Of a stretch of DNA of 64,000 nt, positions 52,261 to 61,977 are shown piece by piece. The notes under the pieces were generated by a model, which was not told the DNA's origin, made no database searches, and was given only the letters and a program-made list of their open reading frames with translations. The stretch lies in contig NZ_FMWG01000004.1 of NCBI RefSeq assembly GCF_900102795.1, positions 1-64,000 on the forward strand. The letters are read 5' to 3'. Position numbers and translations under genes: made by a program. Within the stretch, counting starts at the first letter, position 1; each line of letters starts with the position of its first letter. Source of the DNA: Epibacterium ulvae. Lineage in GTDB: Bacteria > Pseudomonadota > Alphaproteobacteria > Rhodobacterales > Rhodobacteraceae.

Positions 52261-53478
52261 TCAAGAAACGGCAAACAACTCCTTCAGATTTGATGCGGGA
52301 TCGCAAACAATCTTCGGATCCGCAGATTTTCCAGATTCGATGAGCCTTTTGGCTGTCATATATGCACGGGGATCGTTGATCGCATCGACGGCGATCAGTT
52401 GTTCCGCCCGGTAATACCAAAAAGATTGGCTCGTCTCAGACGTGATGCGGCTCTCAACCCTGTCAAAACCAGTGTTCAAACCGCAGATTTGAAGTTTGAC
52501 ATCGTATTGATCGGACCAAAACCAGGGTTTGACGTTATATTCCAACCCTGCACCCATAATATTCTGCGCCACCAGTTCGGCCTGATCAATCGCATTTCCT
52601 ACACTTTCGATGCGTATTTGTTCCCCATCAAAAGGCAATGAGGCGCAGTCACCTGCAGCCCAGATGTTTGCTTTTGAACAGCGCCCATAAGCATCTGTCG
52701 CAACGCCCGTATCGGTTTTAAGACCTGCTGCTTCAGCAAGTTCGGTATTGGCGCTCACCCCGACGCCGAACACCACGAAATCAGCTGCCAAAATAGAACC
52801 GTCAGAAAGCTGAATACCTGAGACACGATCCTTGCCAACAACGCCTTTGATCTTTGTGTTTTCCCTGAGGTCGACACCCTTTGATCTGTGATAGCTGCTA
52901 AAGAAAGCAGACGTTTCCTGAGCAGCAACGCGTTTCAAAATACGGTCTTCGGCTTCAATCAATGTGACGTCCAGACCAAGGCTGCGCGCAACGGCCGCAA
53001 CCTCAAGGCCAATATAGCCACCACCAACAATGACAAGCTTTCGACCCGCCACAAATTCGGGCGATATCGTATCGATGTCGCCAATATTGCGGATCGTATA
53101 GGTGCCCTCCAGATGGCCTCCTAACGAACGTGGCAAGCGCCGCGGTGTTGCACCGGTCGCAAGAATAAGGTTCGTATAGGGGTATTCGCCAGAAGTGGTG
53201 AGCACATGCTGTGTTTCGGGCAGAATCTTTGTGACTTCAACATCCATTCGCATCGAAATCGACTGCTCTTCATAAAACGACGCAGGACGCAGGTATAAAC
53301 GCTCCAAGGGCATCTCGTTTAAGAGATATGACTTGGACAGCGGTGGGCGTTGGTAAGGATACTGACCTTCGTTCCCGAACATTGTAATTGATCCCTGATA
53401 TCCCAGAGATCGCAGTTTAGAGGCGGCGGAGAATCCCGCCTGCCCCGCTCCAACAATGACAACACCCGCTTCGTTCAT
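52261..53478 (-). CDS. FAD/NAD(P)-dependent ferredoxin-reductase-type oxidoreductase
   Basis: A 405-aa protein of the rubredoxin/putidaredoxin reductase type: VVIVGAGQAGFSAASKLRSL, YQRPPLSKSYL, LVIVGGGYIGLEVAAVARSL (NAD) and IWAAGDCASLPF. It passes electrons from NAD(P)H to a [2Fe-2S] protein, and could serve the Rieske oxygenase at 62918. Its ATG overlaps the upstream small frame's TGA by one base (TGATG). Confidence 0.9.
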   Translation of the reverse strand: MNEAGVVIVGAGQAGFSAASKLRSLGYQGSITMFGNEGQYPYQRPPLSKSYLLNEMPLERLYLRPASFYEEQSISMRMDVEVTKILPETQHVLTTSGEYPYTNLILATGATPRRLPRSLGGHLEGTYTIRNIGDIDTISPEFVAGRKLVIVGGGYIGLEVAAVARSLGLDVTLIEAEDRILKRVAAQETSAFFSSYHRSKGVDLRENTKIKGVVGKDRVSGIQLSDGSILAADFVVFGVGVSANTELAEAAGLKTDTGVATDAYGRCSKANIWAAGDCASLPFDGEQIRIESVGNAIDQAELVAQNIMGAGLEYNVKPWFWSDQYDVKLQICGLNTGFDRVESRITSETSQSFWYYRAEQLIAVDAINDPRAYMTAKRLIESGKSADPKIVCDPASNLKELFAVS

Positions 53479-53639
53479 CACAGCTTTACCCTCACTTCTG
53501 GCACCGCATCAAAGAGGTGCCCGGCGCGCCCGAAGTCTGCGACCTGGAAAATTGGCGTGACCTTTGCGGTTGCATCCAACACCAATTGGCCGCTGGCTGC
53601 GTTCACGTTCACACGCTTAACAGGTACGAGCACCTTCAT
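53478..53639 (-). pseudogene. Fused remnant: etfB start joined to etfA end
   Basis: A 53-aa frame. Residues 1-10 (MKVLVPVKRV) are the invariant N-terminus of electron transfer flavoprotein beta subunit, and residues ~28-53 (TPIFQVADFGRAGHLFDAVP, EVRVKL) match the C-terminal end of the alpha subunit (usually IFQVADYG...DLF..VPEL..KL). An in-frame deletion of nearly all of an etfB-etfA pair explains it. It still has a start and stop and could be translated, but cannot be functional ETF. Confidence 0.8.
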
Positions 53640-53665
53640 CAGAGTCTTCCCTTATTCATATGCTA

Positions 53666-55027
53666 TTAGACACATTCGCGATCTGCGATTTCCAATGTAC
53701 GGTCCAGAATTTCGAGACCATGCATCATGTCTTCTTCGCTGATGTTCAGAGGTGGCGTAAGGCGGATCACGTTTGAATAGAAAGACAGATAAAGCCCTTC
53801 GTTCATTGCAAATGCCATCATATCGGACATTGGTTTAGCATCAGCGCCCTTGGCGGCGAATGGCACCAGAGGCTCACGCGTTTCACGGTTTTTCACCAAC
53901 TCAATACCGTTAAACATCCCAAGGCCGCGAATATCGCCAATAGACGGGTGTTTTTCGGCTAGCTTCGCCAATTCTTCACGCATTCTTGCACCCATTTGGG
54001 TCGCATAGTTCAGCGTATCCTCCTCCTGCATTGCCCGAATAGCGGCAATACCTGATGCACAGGCCAGCGGGTGGCCGGCATAGGTCAAACCACCAGGCAG
54101 AGGCGTTTCGCGCAGCCAGTCATGCAGTTCCTGAGACACCGACATCGTTCCCAAAGGCACATAGCCTGAATTGATGCCCTTCGCCGATGTAATGATATCA
54201 GGCTCAACACCCCAGTGATCGACAGCAAACCATTTGCCAGTGCGGCCAAAGCCAGCCATGACCTCATCGCAAATCAGAAGAATACCATACTTATTACAAG
54301 TCTCACGGATGGATTGCAGATAGCCATCAGGCGGCACGATAATCCCGTTGGTCCCCACCACCGTTTCAAGAATAACCGCAGCAACGGTATTTGGATTTTC
54401 ATACATCAAGAGTTCTTCAAGATGCGGACCACCCTGCGCGACCGGGCAATGTGCAGGATCAGTATGACCTGTTGGCAAACGATAGGTGTAGGGGTCCAGC
54501 ATCCGCACAACGCCGGGCATATCAGCACGGGTCAGATGGTGACGTGGGTCGCCGGTCAAACTCAAAGTTCCGCCGGTCGCACCATGATAACTACGATAGC
54601 GCGCAATGATCTTCGTGCGCCCGGTTTTGTGCCGCGCCAGACGGATGGCAATTTCATTTGCTGCAGAACCCCCGGTTGTGAAGAACGTCGATGTGATATT
54701 GGGTGGCGTGATTTCATTCATAATCGCTGCCAGCTCAGAGCGCACATCAGACCCCATCGCAGGCCCGATATAGCAAAGTTTATCTGCCTGATCTTTGATC
54801 GCCTGAACGATTTTCGGATGCTGATGCCCCATATTGGCATTGACCAATTGAGACTGAAAATCGAGATATCGTTTTCCATCGCTATCCCAGAACCAGCTGC
54901 CACTGGCGCCAGTGATGACACGCGGGCGCCCTCCCTGTTTTGACCAACTTTGCAGATAGTGATCTGCATGCATGTCTTTGACCCACTCTGGATCATGTGT
55001 CGGGTATTCGTTGGAGAGTTCGCTCAT
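53666..55027 (-). CDS. Class III PLP-dependent aminotransferase
   Basis: A 453-aa omega-type aminotransferase: FFTTGGSAANEIAIRLARHK, RSYHGATGGTLSLTGDPR, LICDEVMAGFGRTGKWF (Asp for PLP) and ITSAKGINSGYVPLG (Schiff-base Lys), then GLTYAGHPLACASGIAAI. Similar to taurine/beta-alanine/4-aminobutyrate-pyruvate aminotransferases. In this cluster it may process an amino acid or aldehyde from betaine-type degradation. Substrate unknown. Confidence 0.92.
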   Translation of the reverse strand: MSELSNEYPTHDPEWVKDMHADHYLQSWSKQGGRPRVITGASGSWFWDSDGKRYLDFQSQLVNANMGHQHPKIVQAIKDQADKLCYIGPAMGSDVRSELAAIMNEITPPNITSTFFTTGGSAANEIAIRLARHKTGRTKIIARYRSYHGATGGTLSLTGDPRHHLTRADMPGVVRMLDPYTYRLPTGHTDPAHCPVAQGGPHLEELLMYENPNTVAAVILETVVGTNGIIVPPDGYLQSIRETCNKYGILLICDEVMAGFGRTGKWFAVDHWGVEPDIITSAKGINSGYVPLGTMSVSQELHDWLRETPLPGGLTYAGHPLACASGIAAIRAMQEEDTLNYATQMGARMREELAKLAEKHPSIGDIRGLGMFNGIELVKNRETREPLVPFAAKGADAKPMSDMMAFAMNEGLYLSFYSNVIRLTPPLNISEEDMMHGLEILDRTLEIADRECV

Positions 55028-55039
55028 AAGAGGCTCCGG

Positions 55040-56143
55040 TCAGTTGAATTGCGCAGCAGGGCTGCCGAAGAGTTCAAGATCAGGGGTGATGCCAAGCCCA
55101 GCCCCTGCGGGCGGAGATATCCGCCCGTGTCGGCGTTGTGGCGTATCTGGCGCGATTTGCGGCGCAACGTAGCTTCCCAAATCACAGGTGTTCATCAAGT
55201 TACGAACCGGCGTTGAAGCGGCCAGATGAAGGTTGGCAGCGGTGGTGATATCCCCGCCCCAAGTATCTTCGACACACATGCGCACACCAAGAGAGGCGCA
55301 GAGATCACGCATCGCACGCAGGCGGCTGATCCCACCGTTCTTACTTTGCTTAAGCGCCGCTGCCTGAAGGCAGCCCTTTTCATATGCCTCTAGTATCGCA
55401 GCGATATCCGTGATGCTTTCGTCCAACTTCATCGGCAATCCGCTTGCCTTTTGCACCGCGGCACATTCCGCGATGGTCCGGCAAGGTTGCTCCAGCATCA
55501 CATCCGTGTCTTGAACTGCGCGCGCGACCCGGATCGCTTCAAGCGCATCTACACCGCAATTCCAATCACAATAGACAAGAGGCCCGGCGCCCACGGCTTC
55601 GCGCACCAGACGGACGCGCGCGACATCGGCCTCCCAATTGCTATCCGCTCCGAGTTTGACCTGAAATTGGCGCATGCCCTCAGCCGCGGCCCCGGTCGCA
55701 ATTCCTGCCATCTTTTCAGGATCAGTACAGGTGATCGAATGGTAAAGCGGCAAGTTCTGCTGACGACGCCCCCCAATGAGATCGAAAAGCGGGCGGTTGG
55801 TGGCTTTGCCCATCAAGTCCCACAAGGCCATATCAATCATGGATTTGGCATATGGATGCCCCAACAAGTGAGCATCCAACCGCTCCATCAGCGCTTCTGG
55901 ACCAATTGGAGACGTCCCCAAAAGAAGATCAGAGAGCTCCCCCACCGCAGGGATAACACCACCTGAATATGCAGGAAGGTAGTGCGGAATTGGGCATACC
56001 TCTCCCCATCCCTCCAGCCCGATATCGGTGCTGATACGCAATATAGTAGTCAAAACCTGATCACAGGTTTTGCCATCCGCCATATAATAGGTTTCATGGC
56101 TGATTAAAGGAAACTGCCAAAGGGATAGGCTCGTGATCTTCAT
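55040..56143 (-). CDS. Enolase-superfamily protein 1 of 3 (hydroxyproline dehydratase/epimerase-like)
   Basis: A 367-aa enolase superfamily member: capping domain with GWGEVCPIPHYLPAYSGGVI, RQFQVKLGAD (base Lys), VYCDWNCG, LEQPCRT, KLDESITD (metal ligands) and ALKQSKNGGISRLRAM (second Lys), EDTWGGDITT, PGAGLGITPD. The two-Lys arrangement fits cis-3-hydroxyproline dehydratases and hydroxyproline-betaine epimerase-like enzymes. It overlaps the next gene upstream by 4 bases. Confidence 0.85.
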   Translation of the reverse strand: MKITSLSLWQFPLISHETYYMADGKTCDQVLTTILRISTDIGLEGWGEVCPIPHYLPAYSGGVIPAVGELSDLLLGTSPIGPEALMERLDAHLLGHPYAKSMIDMALWDLMGKATNRPLFDLIGGRRQQNLPLYHSITCTDPEKMAGIATGAAAEGMRQFQVKLGADSNWEADVARVRLVREAVGAGPLVYCDWNCGVDALEAIRVARAVQDTDVMLEQPCRTIAECAAVQKASGLPMKLDESITDIAAILEAYEKGCLQAAALKQSKNGGISRLRAMRDLCASLGVRMCVEDTWGGDITTAANLHLAASTPVRNLMNTCDLGSYVAPQIAPDTPQRRHGRISPPAGAGLGITPDLELFGSPAAQFN

Positions 56144-57246
56144 GAATAGACCCCCACTGGTCCTCCCAGAATGTCTAAATCAGGAACGACGCCCAAACCG
56201 GGGGTCTGTGGAGGCGTGGTTGTACCGTTCTCATTACGCGCCCCTTGTCCGGGCACCGGATCGACGGCCAGATGATAGTGGCAAAGCCAGCTTGCCAGGC
56301 GATTGGCTGCAGGTGTGGAGGAGGCGAGATGTATCGCTGCGGTATCTGCCAAAGCAGAGCCACCCAAATCTTCAATGTGCATCTGCCAGCCTACCGAAAC
56401 ACCAAAATCCCTAATTTGCAGGGCTTTGGTGAGCCCACCAACGCGATTGGGTTTAACTTTGACACCTTCGCAAGCGCGTCGGCTCCAAGCATCCAAATGA
56501 TCCTGAAAACCGTGCATGCACTCATCCAGCATGATCGGATTGGCGACACGACCCGCAACATGGGCGCATTGCTCAAGGGTCTGGCAAGGTTGTTCGACCC
56601 AGTCACGGGCGCGAACCGAATTCAAAACCTCAATCGCAACAGCAGGCTGCCAGGCCCTATTGACATCAAAAGTCACCTTGTGACCTTTTGGAAGACCAGC
56701 CGAAATCGCCTCGATGCGGTCAATATCCAGACCGATATCAGTTCCCCCAACCTTGGCGGAATGCACCGAATACCCCTTCTCAGCGGCCTTCATAATCGTG
56801 GCCATCATTTCGTCAGGTGTCCCGGTTGAAATGGACGAATTCACCAAAACGGGTTCAGCGCTTGCGCCCCCCATCAACTGCCACAACGGCAGACCGCTGA
56901 ATTGACCAAGAATATCCCAACAGGCGATATCAATTGCGGATTTTACATAAGGATGGCCGGGGAGTTGCACGTCCATCACACGGTTTATATGCTGCAGGCT
57001 GCGTGGATCTTCGCCAATCAGAAAGGGCGCCAGTGTCTCAAGCCCCGCGCGAATGCCCGCCCCATGTGCTGGAAGGTATGTATGCCCCCAAGGGCATCCC
57101 TCACCCCAACCCGAGATCCCCTCGTCTGTATCGATACGCACGAATGTGCTATCCAGCTTTTCAAACTTCAAACGCCCACCAGAGAGCCAATAGGGCTCAG
57201 TCAGAGGCATATCCAGCTGGAAAACGGAGATCTGGGTTATTTTCAT
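56140..57246 (-). CDS. Enolase-superfamily protein 2 of 3
   Basis: A 368-aa paralogue of the flanking genes: GWGEGCPWGHTYLPAHGAGI, HSAKVGGTDIG, FDVNRAW, VEQPCQT, MLDECMHG, VKVKPNRVGGLTKALQIRD, HIEDLGGS, PGLGVVPDLDI. The central motifs differ from the neighbours (SAKVGG for FQ(V/I)K; IEDLGGS for EDTWGG), so it probably has a distinct substrate or reaction. 4-base overlaps on both sides. Confidence 0.85.
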   Translation of the reverse strand: MKITQISVFQLDMPLTEPYWLSGGRLKFEKLDSTFVRIDTDEGISGWGEGCPWGHTYLPAHGAGIRAGLETLAPFLIGEDPRSLQHINRVMDVQLPGHPYVKSAIDIACWDILGQFSGLPLWQLMGGASAEPVLVNSSISTGTPDEMMATIMKAAEKGYSVHSAKVGGTDIGLDIDRIEAISAGLPKGHKVTFDVNRAWQPAVAIEVLNSVRARDWVEQPCQTLEQCAHVAGRVANPIMLDECMHGFQDHLDAWSRRACEGVKVKPNRVGGLTKALQIRDFGVSVGWQMHIEDLGGSALADTAAIHLASSTPAANRLASWLCHYHLAVDPVPGQGARNENGTTTPPQTPGLGVVPDLDILGGPVGVYS

Positions 57247-58358
57247 GCTGCATCCAAACGGTAGTCGGCCACCGGATCGCCCAAACTGTCAAAGTCAGGG
57301 GTCACTCCAAGGCCCGGTTCATCCGGTGCATAAAGCTTGCCTTTTGACACGCTGGGCCCACCGATCCCGGTGTTGCGGGTGTTGTAATTCATCAGATCTG
57401 TGGTGTTCTGCAGCATCTCTTCTGGCGTAGAGGTCGCAAAATGGGCAACAGCAGAGCTGGTAATCTGACCACCCCAAGTATCTTCGGAAACCACTGAAAT
57501 CCCGTGATCGATCAGGAAATCACGCACGCGTCGCGCTTTGGACAGACCGCCCAGATTGGAAATTTTCAGGCAACATATTTCCGCACCACGGTCATTCACG
57601 ATACGCCGGGCGATGTTGATGTCAGTGACACATTCATCAAGCTTCATAGGTTGCTGTGCAACACGGCGGACCTGCTGACATTCGTCATAGGTTTTACAGG
57701 GCTGCTCCAGAATAAAATCCAGATCCTGTGTGGCACGCGCAACCCGGATCGCGTTGTCTACCCGCCAGCCCTGATTGGCATCAGCCAGTGCATTTTCACC
57801 CGCTTGCAACAGTGGCACTGTCTCACGGATACGGTCGATGTCAGAGAACCAATCTCCACCAACTTTGATTTGAAACTGGCGATAGCCATCATCGCGATAA
57901 CGGTTCATCTCGGCGATGGTTTCAGACAGCTCTTTTTGCGGCGCAACTCGATACATCGGCGCGCCGTCCGTAAGTTTGCCACCCATTAACATCCAGACAG
58001 GTTGATCGGTCGCCTTCCCAAGAATATCCCAAAAGGCCGCATCAAACGGAGCCTTGGCATACCCATGCCCCTGCGTAACATTGTCTAGAAGGCGTTCCAT
58101 ACGTGAAAGTTGTCTTGGGTCTTGTCCAAGCAACTGTGGTGCTGCAAGCTTAGCGAGAGCGGCCACGCCTTCAGAATGCGCAATCATGTAGTTCTCGCCA
58201 CATGGTGCGAACTCTCCGCAACCAGACAGTCCTGCATCCGTATCAACGACAACAACGCTGCTGCGAGAGGCACTCAGAGGGTTGTTTGCACCCCAAACAT
58301 AGGTACCCCCAACGTAGGGAAGATCTGTCTGATAGACACGAATACGCGTTATTTTCAT
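57243..58358 (-). CDS. Enolase-superfamily protein 3 of 3 (betaine epimerase-like)
   Basis: A 371-aa paralogue: GCGEFAPCGENYMIAHSEGV, RQFQIKVGGDWFSDIDRI (base Lys), ADANQGW, LEQPCKT, KLDECVTD, CLKISNLGGLSKARRVRD (second Lys), SEDTWGGQIT, PGLGVTPD. It resembles 4R-hydroxyproline-betaine 2-epimerase (HpbD) as I remember it. Genes for demethylation (Rieske, dimethylglycine-dehydrogenase-like) beside it agree with that pathway type. Confidence 0.85.
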   Translation of the reverse strand: MKITRIRVYQTDLPYVGGTYVWGANNPLSASRSSVVVVDTDAGLSGCGEFAPCGENYMIAHSEGVAALAKLAAPQLLGQDPRQLSRMERLLDNVTQGHGYAKAPFDAAFWDILGKATDQPVWMLMGGKLTDGAPMYRVAPQKELSETIAEMNRYRDDGYRQFQIKVGGDWFSDIDRIRETVPLLQAGENALADANQGWRVDNAIRVARATQDLDFILEQPCKTYDECQQVRRVAQQPMKLDECVTDINIARRIVNDRGAEICCLKISNLGGLSKARRVRDFLIDHGISVVSEDTWGGQITSSAVAHFATSTPEEMLQNTTDLMNYNTRNTGIGGPSVSKGKLYAPDEPGLGVTPDFDSLGDPVADYRLDAA

Positions 58359-59455
58359 GGCGTCACCACAATATTTCCGAAATGTTGTTTCGCGATAAAA
58401 GCCTCTTGCGCCTGTGCCATATCTGCAAGCGGATAGGTTGCTGCCAGAAGCGGTTTCAATGCACCGGTTTCAATCATCGACACCACACGCTGCATGGTGC
58501 CGGCCGGGCAAATGGTTGCTCCGGTCAATTGCAGATCTTTGTAAACCAGCTGTCGCAGATCAAATTGGGCAAACTGACCACCGATACAGCCCGAAGTGGA
58601 ATACCGCCCGCCCTGTCTCAATGCGTTGATAAGCGGCATGAAACTCTTTCCGCCAACGACATCAAGGGCGATATCTACAGGGCCAGCTGCTGCTTCACGA
58701 ATAGCCCCTTCCAGATCTTCGGTATTGCGATCAATCACCCGACTTGCACCCAGCTCAAGCAGCAATGACGCCTTGGATTCGCTTGCAACTGCGATAACGC
58801 GGCAACCGCGAAGGCGACACAATTGGATAGCTGCCGATCCGACCCCCCCTGATGCGCCAGTGATCACAACCGTTTCCCCAGGCCGCGGAAGAGTGCGCTG
58901 AACGAGATTTTCCGCCGTGGTATAGGCACAGGCAAAAGTTGCCAATTCAGCGTCAGACAGATCTGATTGCACGCGGATGGCGTTTGAGCTGCGCACCTTA
59001 GTGTATTCCGCAAAGCCCCCATCCAACTCAGAGCCGAAATACCCTGAATTTTCTGGGTTCAGCCAATCGCCGTGAGACAACAGCCAAGGATCCACCATAA
59101 CCCGTTCACCGACACGTGCCGGGTCGACACCTGCGCCAACCGCAACGATCACTCCGACCGCATCAGCCCCCTGGATCAGCGGAAACCGAATTGCACCGGC
59201 CCCCCAAGTCCCGTCTGCATCATCGATCGAGTCAAATCCGCTCTCCGCGCCGTCGCCCAAAGCTTCGTTGTTTGCTTTGGAATACCATGCCGTGCGTGTG
59301 TTGATGTCCGTGTTATTCAGACCACAAGCGCCAACTTTGATGACCACCTCACCTTCCTTGGGGCGCGGGGTATCAGCATCGGCATAAACCAGCTGATCCA
59401 GACCGCCATGCCCCATCAAGAGCATGGCTTTCATTTTGTCGGGCAGAGTGGTCAT
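58355..59455 (-). CDS. MDR oxidoreductase, quinone-reductase-like (no catalytic zinc seen)
   Basis: A 366-aa medium-chain reductase: LNNTDINTRTAWYS near the N-terminus in place of the zinc-binding CGxCGTD, IQGADAVGVIVAVGAGVD, GETVVITGASGGVGSAAIQL (NADP-binding), DIALDVVGGKSF. This matches quinone oxidoreductase/zeta-crystallin-like enzymes. It overlaps both neighbours by 4 bases, so it is an integral part of the operon. Confidence 0.88.
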   Translation of the reverse strand: MTTLPDKMKAMLLMGHGGLDQLVYADADTPRPKEGEVVIKVGACGLNNTDINTRTAWYSKANNEALGDGAESGFDSIDDADGTWGAGAIRFPLIQGADAVGVIVAVGAGVDPARVGERVMVDPWLLSHGDWLNPENSGYFGSELDGGFAEYTKVRSSNAIRVQSDLSDAELATFACAYTTAENLVQRTLPRPGETVVITGASGGVGSAAIQLCRLRGCRVIAVASESKASLLLELGASRVIDRNTEDLEGAIREAAAGPVDIALDVVGGKSFMPLINALRQGGRYSTSGCIGGQFAQFDLRQLVYKDLQLTGATICPAGTMQRVVSMIETGALKPLLAATYPLADMAQAQEAFIAKQHFGNIVVTP

Positions 59456-61929
59456 GCGGTCTCCACGACCTGAGCATCCGTGCGAGGCAGTTTGGACATT
59501 GGGTCATAGACCGCACCGTCAAGGATTTTGCCTTTGCGCGTTTCGCCTGCAACAATGACTTCGATCTCTTGGCCCGGAACGTTTGCTTCTGGCTTGATAT
59601 AGGCAAAAGCTAGGATTTTGCCGTAGGTATAGCCATATGCGACCGAGGCCGTTGCGCCCATAACCTTGCCGTTCACCATCACAGGTTCTCCGCCATGGCC
59701 ATCTTCGATCCCGTCCGGTTCGATCTCAAGATATGCACAGATCCATGGCGACGTTCCTGCCTCCATTTCATCGGCAGACTCACGGGTTTTATCCGCCCCC
59801 AGATACTCTTTATCGAGCTTGAAGAAACGGCTTACGTTGGCTTCCGGCAGGGTCACCTCATTGGTCAACTCACCCGCGCCAGGGAAGGCTTTTTCCATCC
59901 GCATCGAATTCATTGCGAAGGATCCGTAGTTCACGATGCCATGTGCCTCGCCTGCGGCCCAAAGCGCATTGTAGACATCAACACAAGCCGCGTCTGGCAT
60001 GTGGAATTCCCATCCCAGCTCACCTGCATAAGACATACGGAACGCCCAGATTTTGTGACCTGCGACTGTGATTTCCTGCGCTGACAACCAACGGAATCCC
60101 GCATTCGTGAGATCTGCGTCCGTACATTGCTCCAAAACTTCGCGAGACTGCGGTCCATTTAGAGAAAGTGCAGACCATTCTGCAGAAAGCGCCTTGATTG
60201 TAACGTCTTCCGCCGCACGATTGTGGTTCAGGTGGTCCAACAAACGTTGCTCAAAGAAGGCCGCGCAGACCAGATAAAATTTATCATCCGCCATCCGCAC
60301 CATTGTTGTTTCCAACTCGATACGACCGCGACGGTTCAGCATGTGGGTCAACGTAATGGAACCGGTTTTCTGCGGCATTTTATTTGCCGTCAAACGGTCC
60401 AAAAGCGCATAAGCATCTGGGCCAGACACTTCAACCTTGGTGAAGGCTGTTACATCCATAATGCCGACTTTTTCACGCACGGCTTTAACTTCGGCACCCA
60501 CCACATCATGCACCACATTGCGACGGAAGCTGTAGTGATCACACTGTTCGACACCTTCAGGTGCAAACCAACGCGCGCGCTCAAAGCCATAAACCTCTTC
60601 GTAGACCGCACCCTTTTCCTTTAGGATTTCATAAAGCGGCGAGGGCTTGATTGGACGTCCGTCAAGGCGATTGAAATGTGGGAATGGAATTTCGTGGCGT
60701 AGTTTGTAATCCTCGTGGGCTTTGACAACTTGCCATTCTTTGTTGGCGTAGCTGCCGAAACGGCGCGGATCATAGTCACGCATAGAGATGTCAGCCGATC
60801 CGCGTACCATCCACTTTGCCAGTTCACGGGTTAGACCGGGGCCCCAACCGATGCCGATTTGGGTTCCACAGCAGCACCAGTAATTCTTCACACCCGGCGC
60901 TGGACCAACCATTGGGTTGCCATCTGGCGGGTGGGAAATTGCGCCGTGCACTTCACGCGTGATACCCAACTCTGAAAAGATCGGCATCCGCTCCAGAGAG
61001 TTTTCCAGCCAAGGCATGATACGGTCATAATCCGCTTCAAATAGCCAGTTTTCGTAGTCCCAGGGGCATTCATCGTGCCAGACCGAATTTACGTTGTCTT
61101 TTTCGTAGATCCCGATCAAACCCTTTTTCTGCTCCATCCGGATGTAGCCAGAAACAAGTTTGTCATCCCGGATCACCGGCAACTCTTCTTTTAAATTCTG
61201 AAACTCAGGCACATCTTCGGTGACGAAATAATGGTGGGTCATAGAGGTCATCGGCAGTTGAAGGCCAGACCATTCCCCCATCTGACGCGCATAAGTCCCG
61301 CCAGCATTCACAACATGCTCACAAATGATGGTGCCTTTTTCGGTTTCCACAACCCACTCACCAGCATCGTTTTGGGTGATATTGGTTGCCCGGCAATGAC
61401 GGAAAATCTTTACACCCTTCTGGCGGGCCCCTGCCGCCATCGCCATGGTCACGTTGGAGGGATCAACATGGCCATCATCCGGCGTGTAAAGCGCACCCAA
61501 TACGCCTTCGAGATTATAAAACGGGTGTTTTTCGGCAATAAACTCTGGGCCAACAAGTTCAATATTGAAACCCAGCGTGCGACCGACTGACAGCGTGTGG
61601 CGCAACCAGTCCATTTCGTCTTCCGTGTAGGCAAGGCGGAACGAACCGCAGCCGTGCCAGGTCACAGCCTGACCGGTCTCTTCCTCGAGTGTCTTAGAAT
61701 ATAGGCCAATGTTGTAATCCACCATTCGACCCAATCCATATGAGCTGGTTGAATGGGTGATTTGCCCCGCAGCATGCCATGTCGACCCTGAAGTCAGCTC
61801 GGCCTTTTCCAAAAGGACCGTCTCCTCACCCCAGCCTTCGTGACCCAAGTGATAAGCCAGACCGCAGCCCATAACACCACCACCAACGATGACAACTTTC
61901 GCCCGTGTTGGGAATTGCTTCTGAGACAT
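59452..61929 (-). CDS. Dimethylglycine/sarcosine dehydrogenase-like FAD protein with GcvT domain
   Basis: An 825-aa two-domain enzyme. Residues ~10-400: DAO-type FAD domain (VVIVGGGVMGCGLAYHLGHE, SGSTWHAAGQ with the His that carries covalent FAD in relatives, GAISHPPDGNPMVGPAPG). Residues ~440-810: GcvT/aminomethyltransferase-like folate domain (FTKVEVSGPDAYALLDRLTA, SLNGPQSREVLEQ, MSYAGELGWEFHMP). It demethylates N-methyl amino acids, passing the methyl carbon to tetrahydrofolate and electrons to ETF. Preceded by the RpiR operator. Confidence 0.93.
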   Translation of the reverse strand: MSQKQFPTRAKVVIVGGGVMGCGLAYHLGHEGWGEETVLLEKAELTSGSTWHAAGQITHSTSSYGLGRMVDYNIGLYSKTLEEETGQAVTWHGCGSFRLAYTEDEMDWLRHTLSVGRTLGFNIELVGPEFIAEKHPFYNLEGVLGALYTPDDGHVDPSNVTMAMAAGARQKGVKIFRHCRATNITQNDAGEWVVETEKGTIICEHVVNAGGTYARQMGEWSGLQLPMTSMTHHYFVTEDVPEFQNLKEELPVIRDDKLVSGYIRMEQKKGLIGIYEKDNVNSVWHDECPWDYENWLFEADYDRIMPWLENSLERMPIFSELGITREVHGAISHPPDGNPMVGPAPGVKNYWCCCGTQIGIGWGPGLTRELAKWMVRGSADISMRDYDPRRFGSYANKEWQVVKAHEDYKLRHEIPFPHFNRLDGRPIKPSPLYEILKEKGAVYEEVYGFERARWFAPEGVEQCDHYSFRRNVVHDVVGAEVKAVREKVGIMDVTAFTKVEVSGPDAYALLDRLTANKMPQKTGSITLTHMLNRRGRIELETTMVRMADDKFYLVCAAFFEQRLLDHLNHNRAAEDVTIKALSAEWSALSLNGPQSREVLEQCTDADLTNAGFRWLSAQEITVAGHKIWAFRMSYAGELGWEFHMPDAACVDVYNALWAAGEAHGIVNYGSFAMNSMRMEKAFPGAGELTNEVTLPEANVSRFFKLDKEYLGADKTRESADEMEAGTSPWICAYLEIEPDGIEDGHGGEPVMVNGKVMGATASVAYGYTYGKILAFAYIKPEANVPGQEIEVIVAGETRKGKILDGAVYDPMSKLPRTDAQVVETA

Positions 61930-61977
61930 CTTTAGGTTCCCGTTTAATGTCGGATAAAATCTGTAGACACGATTAAG

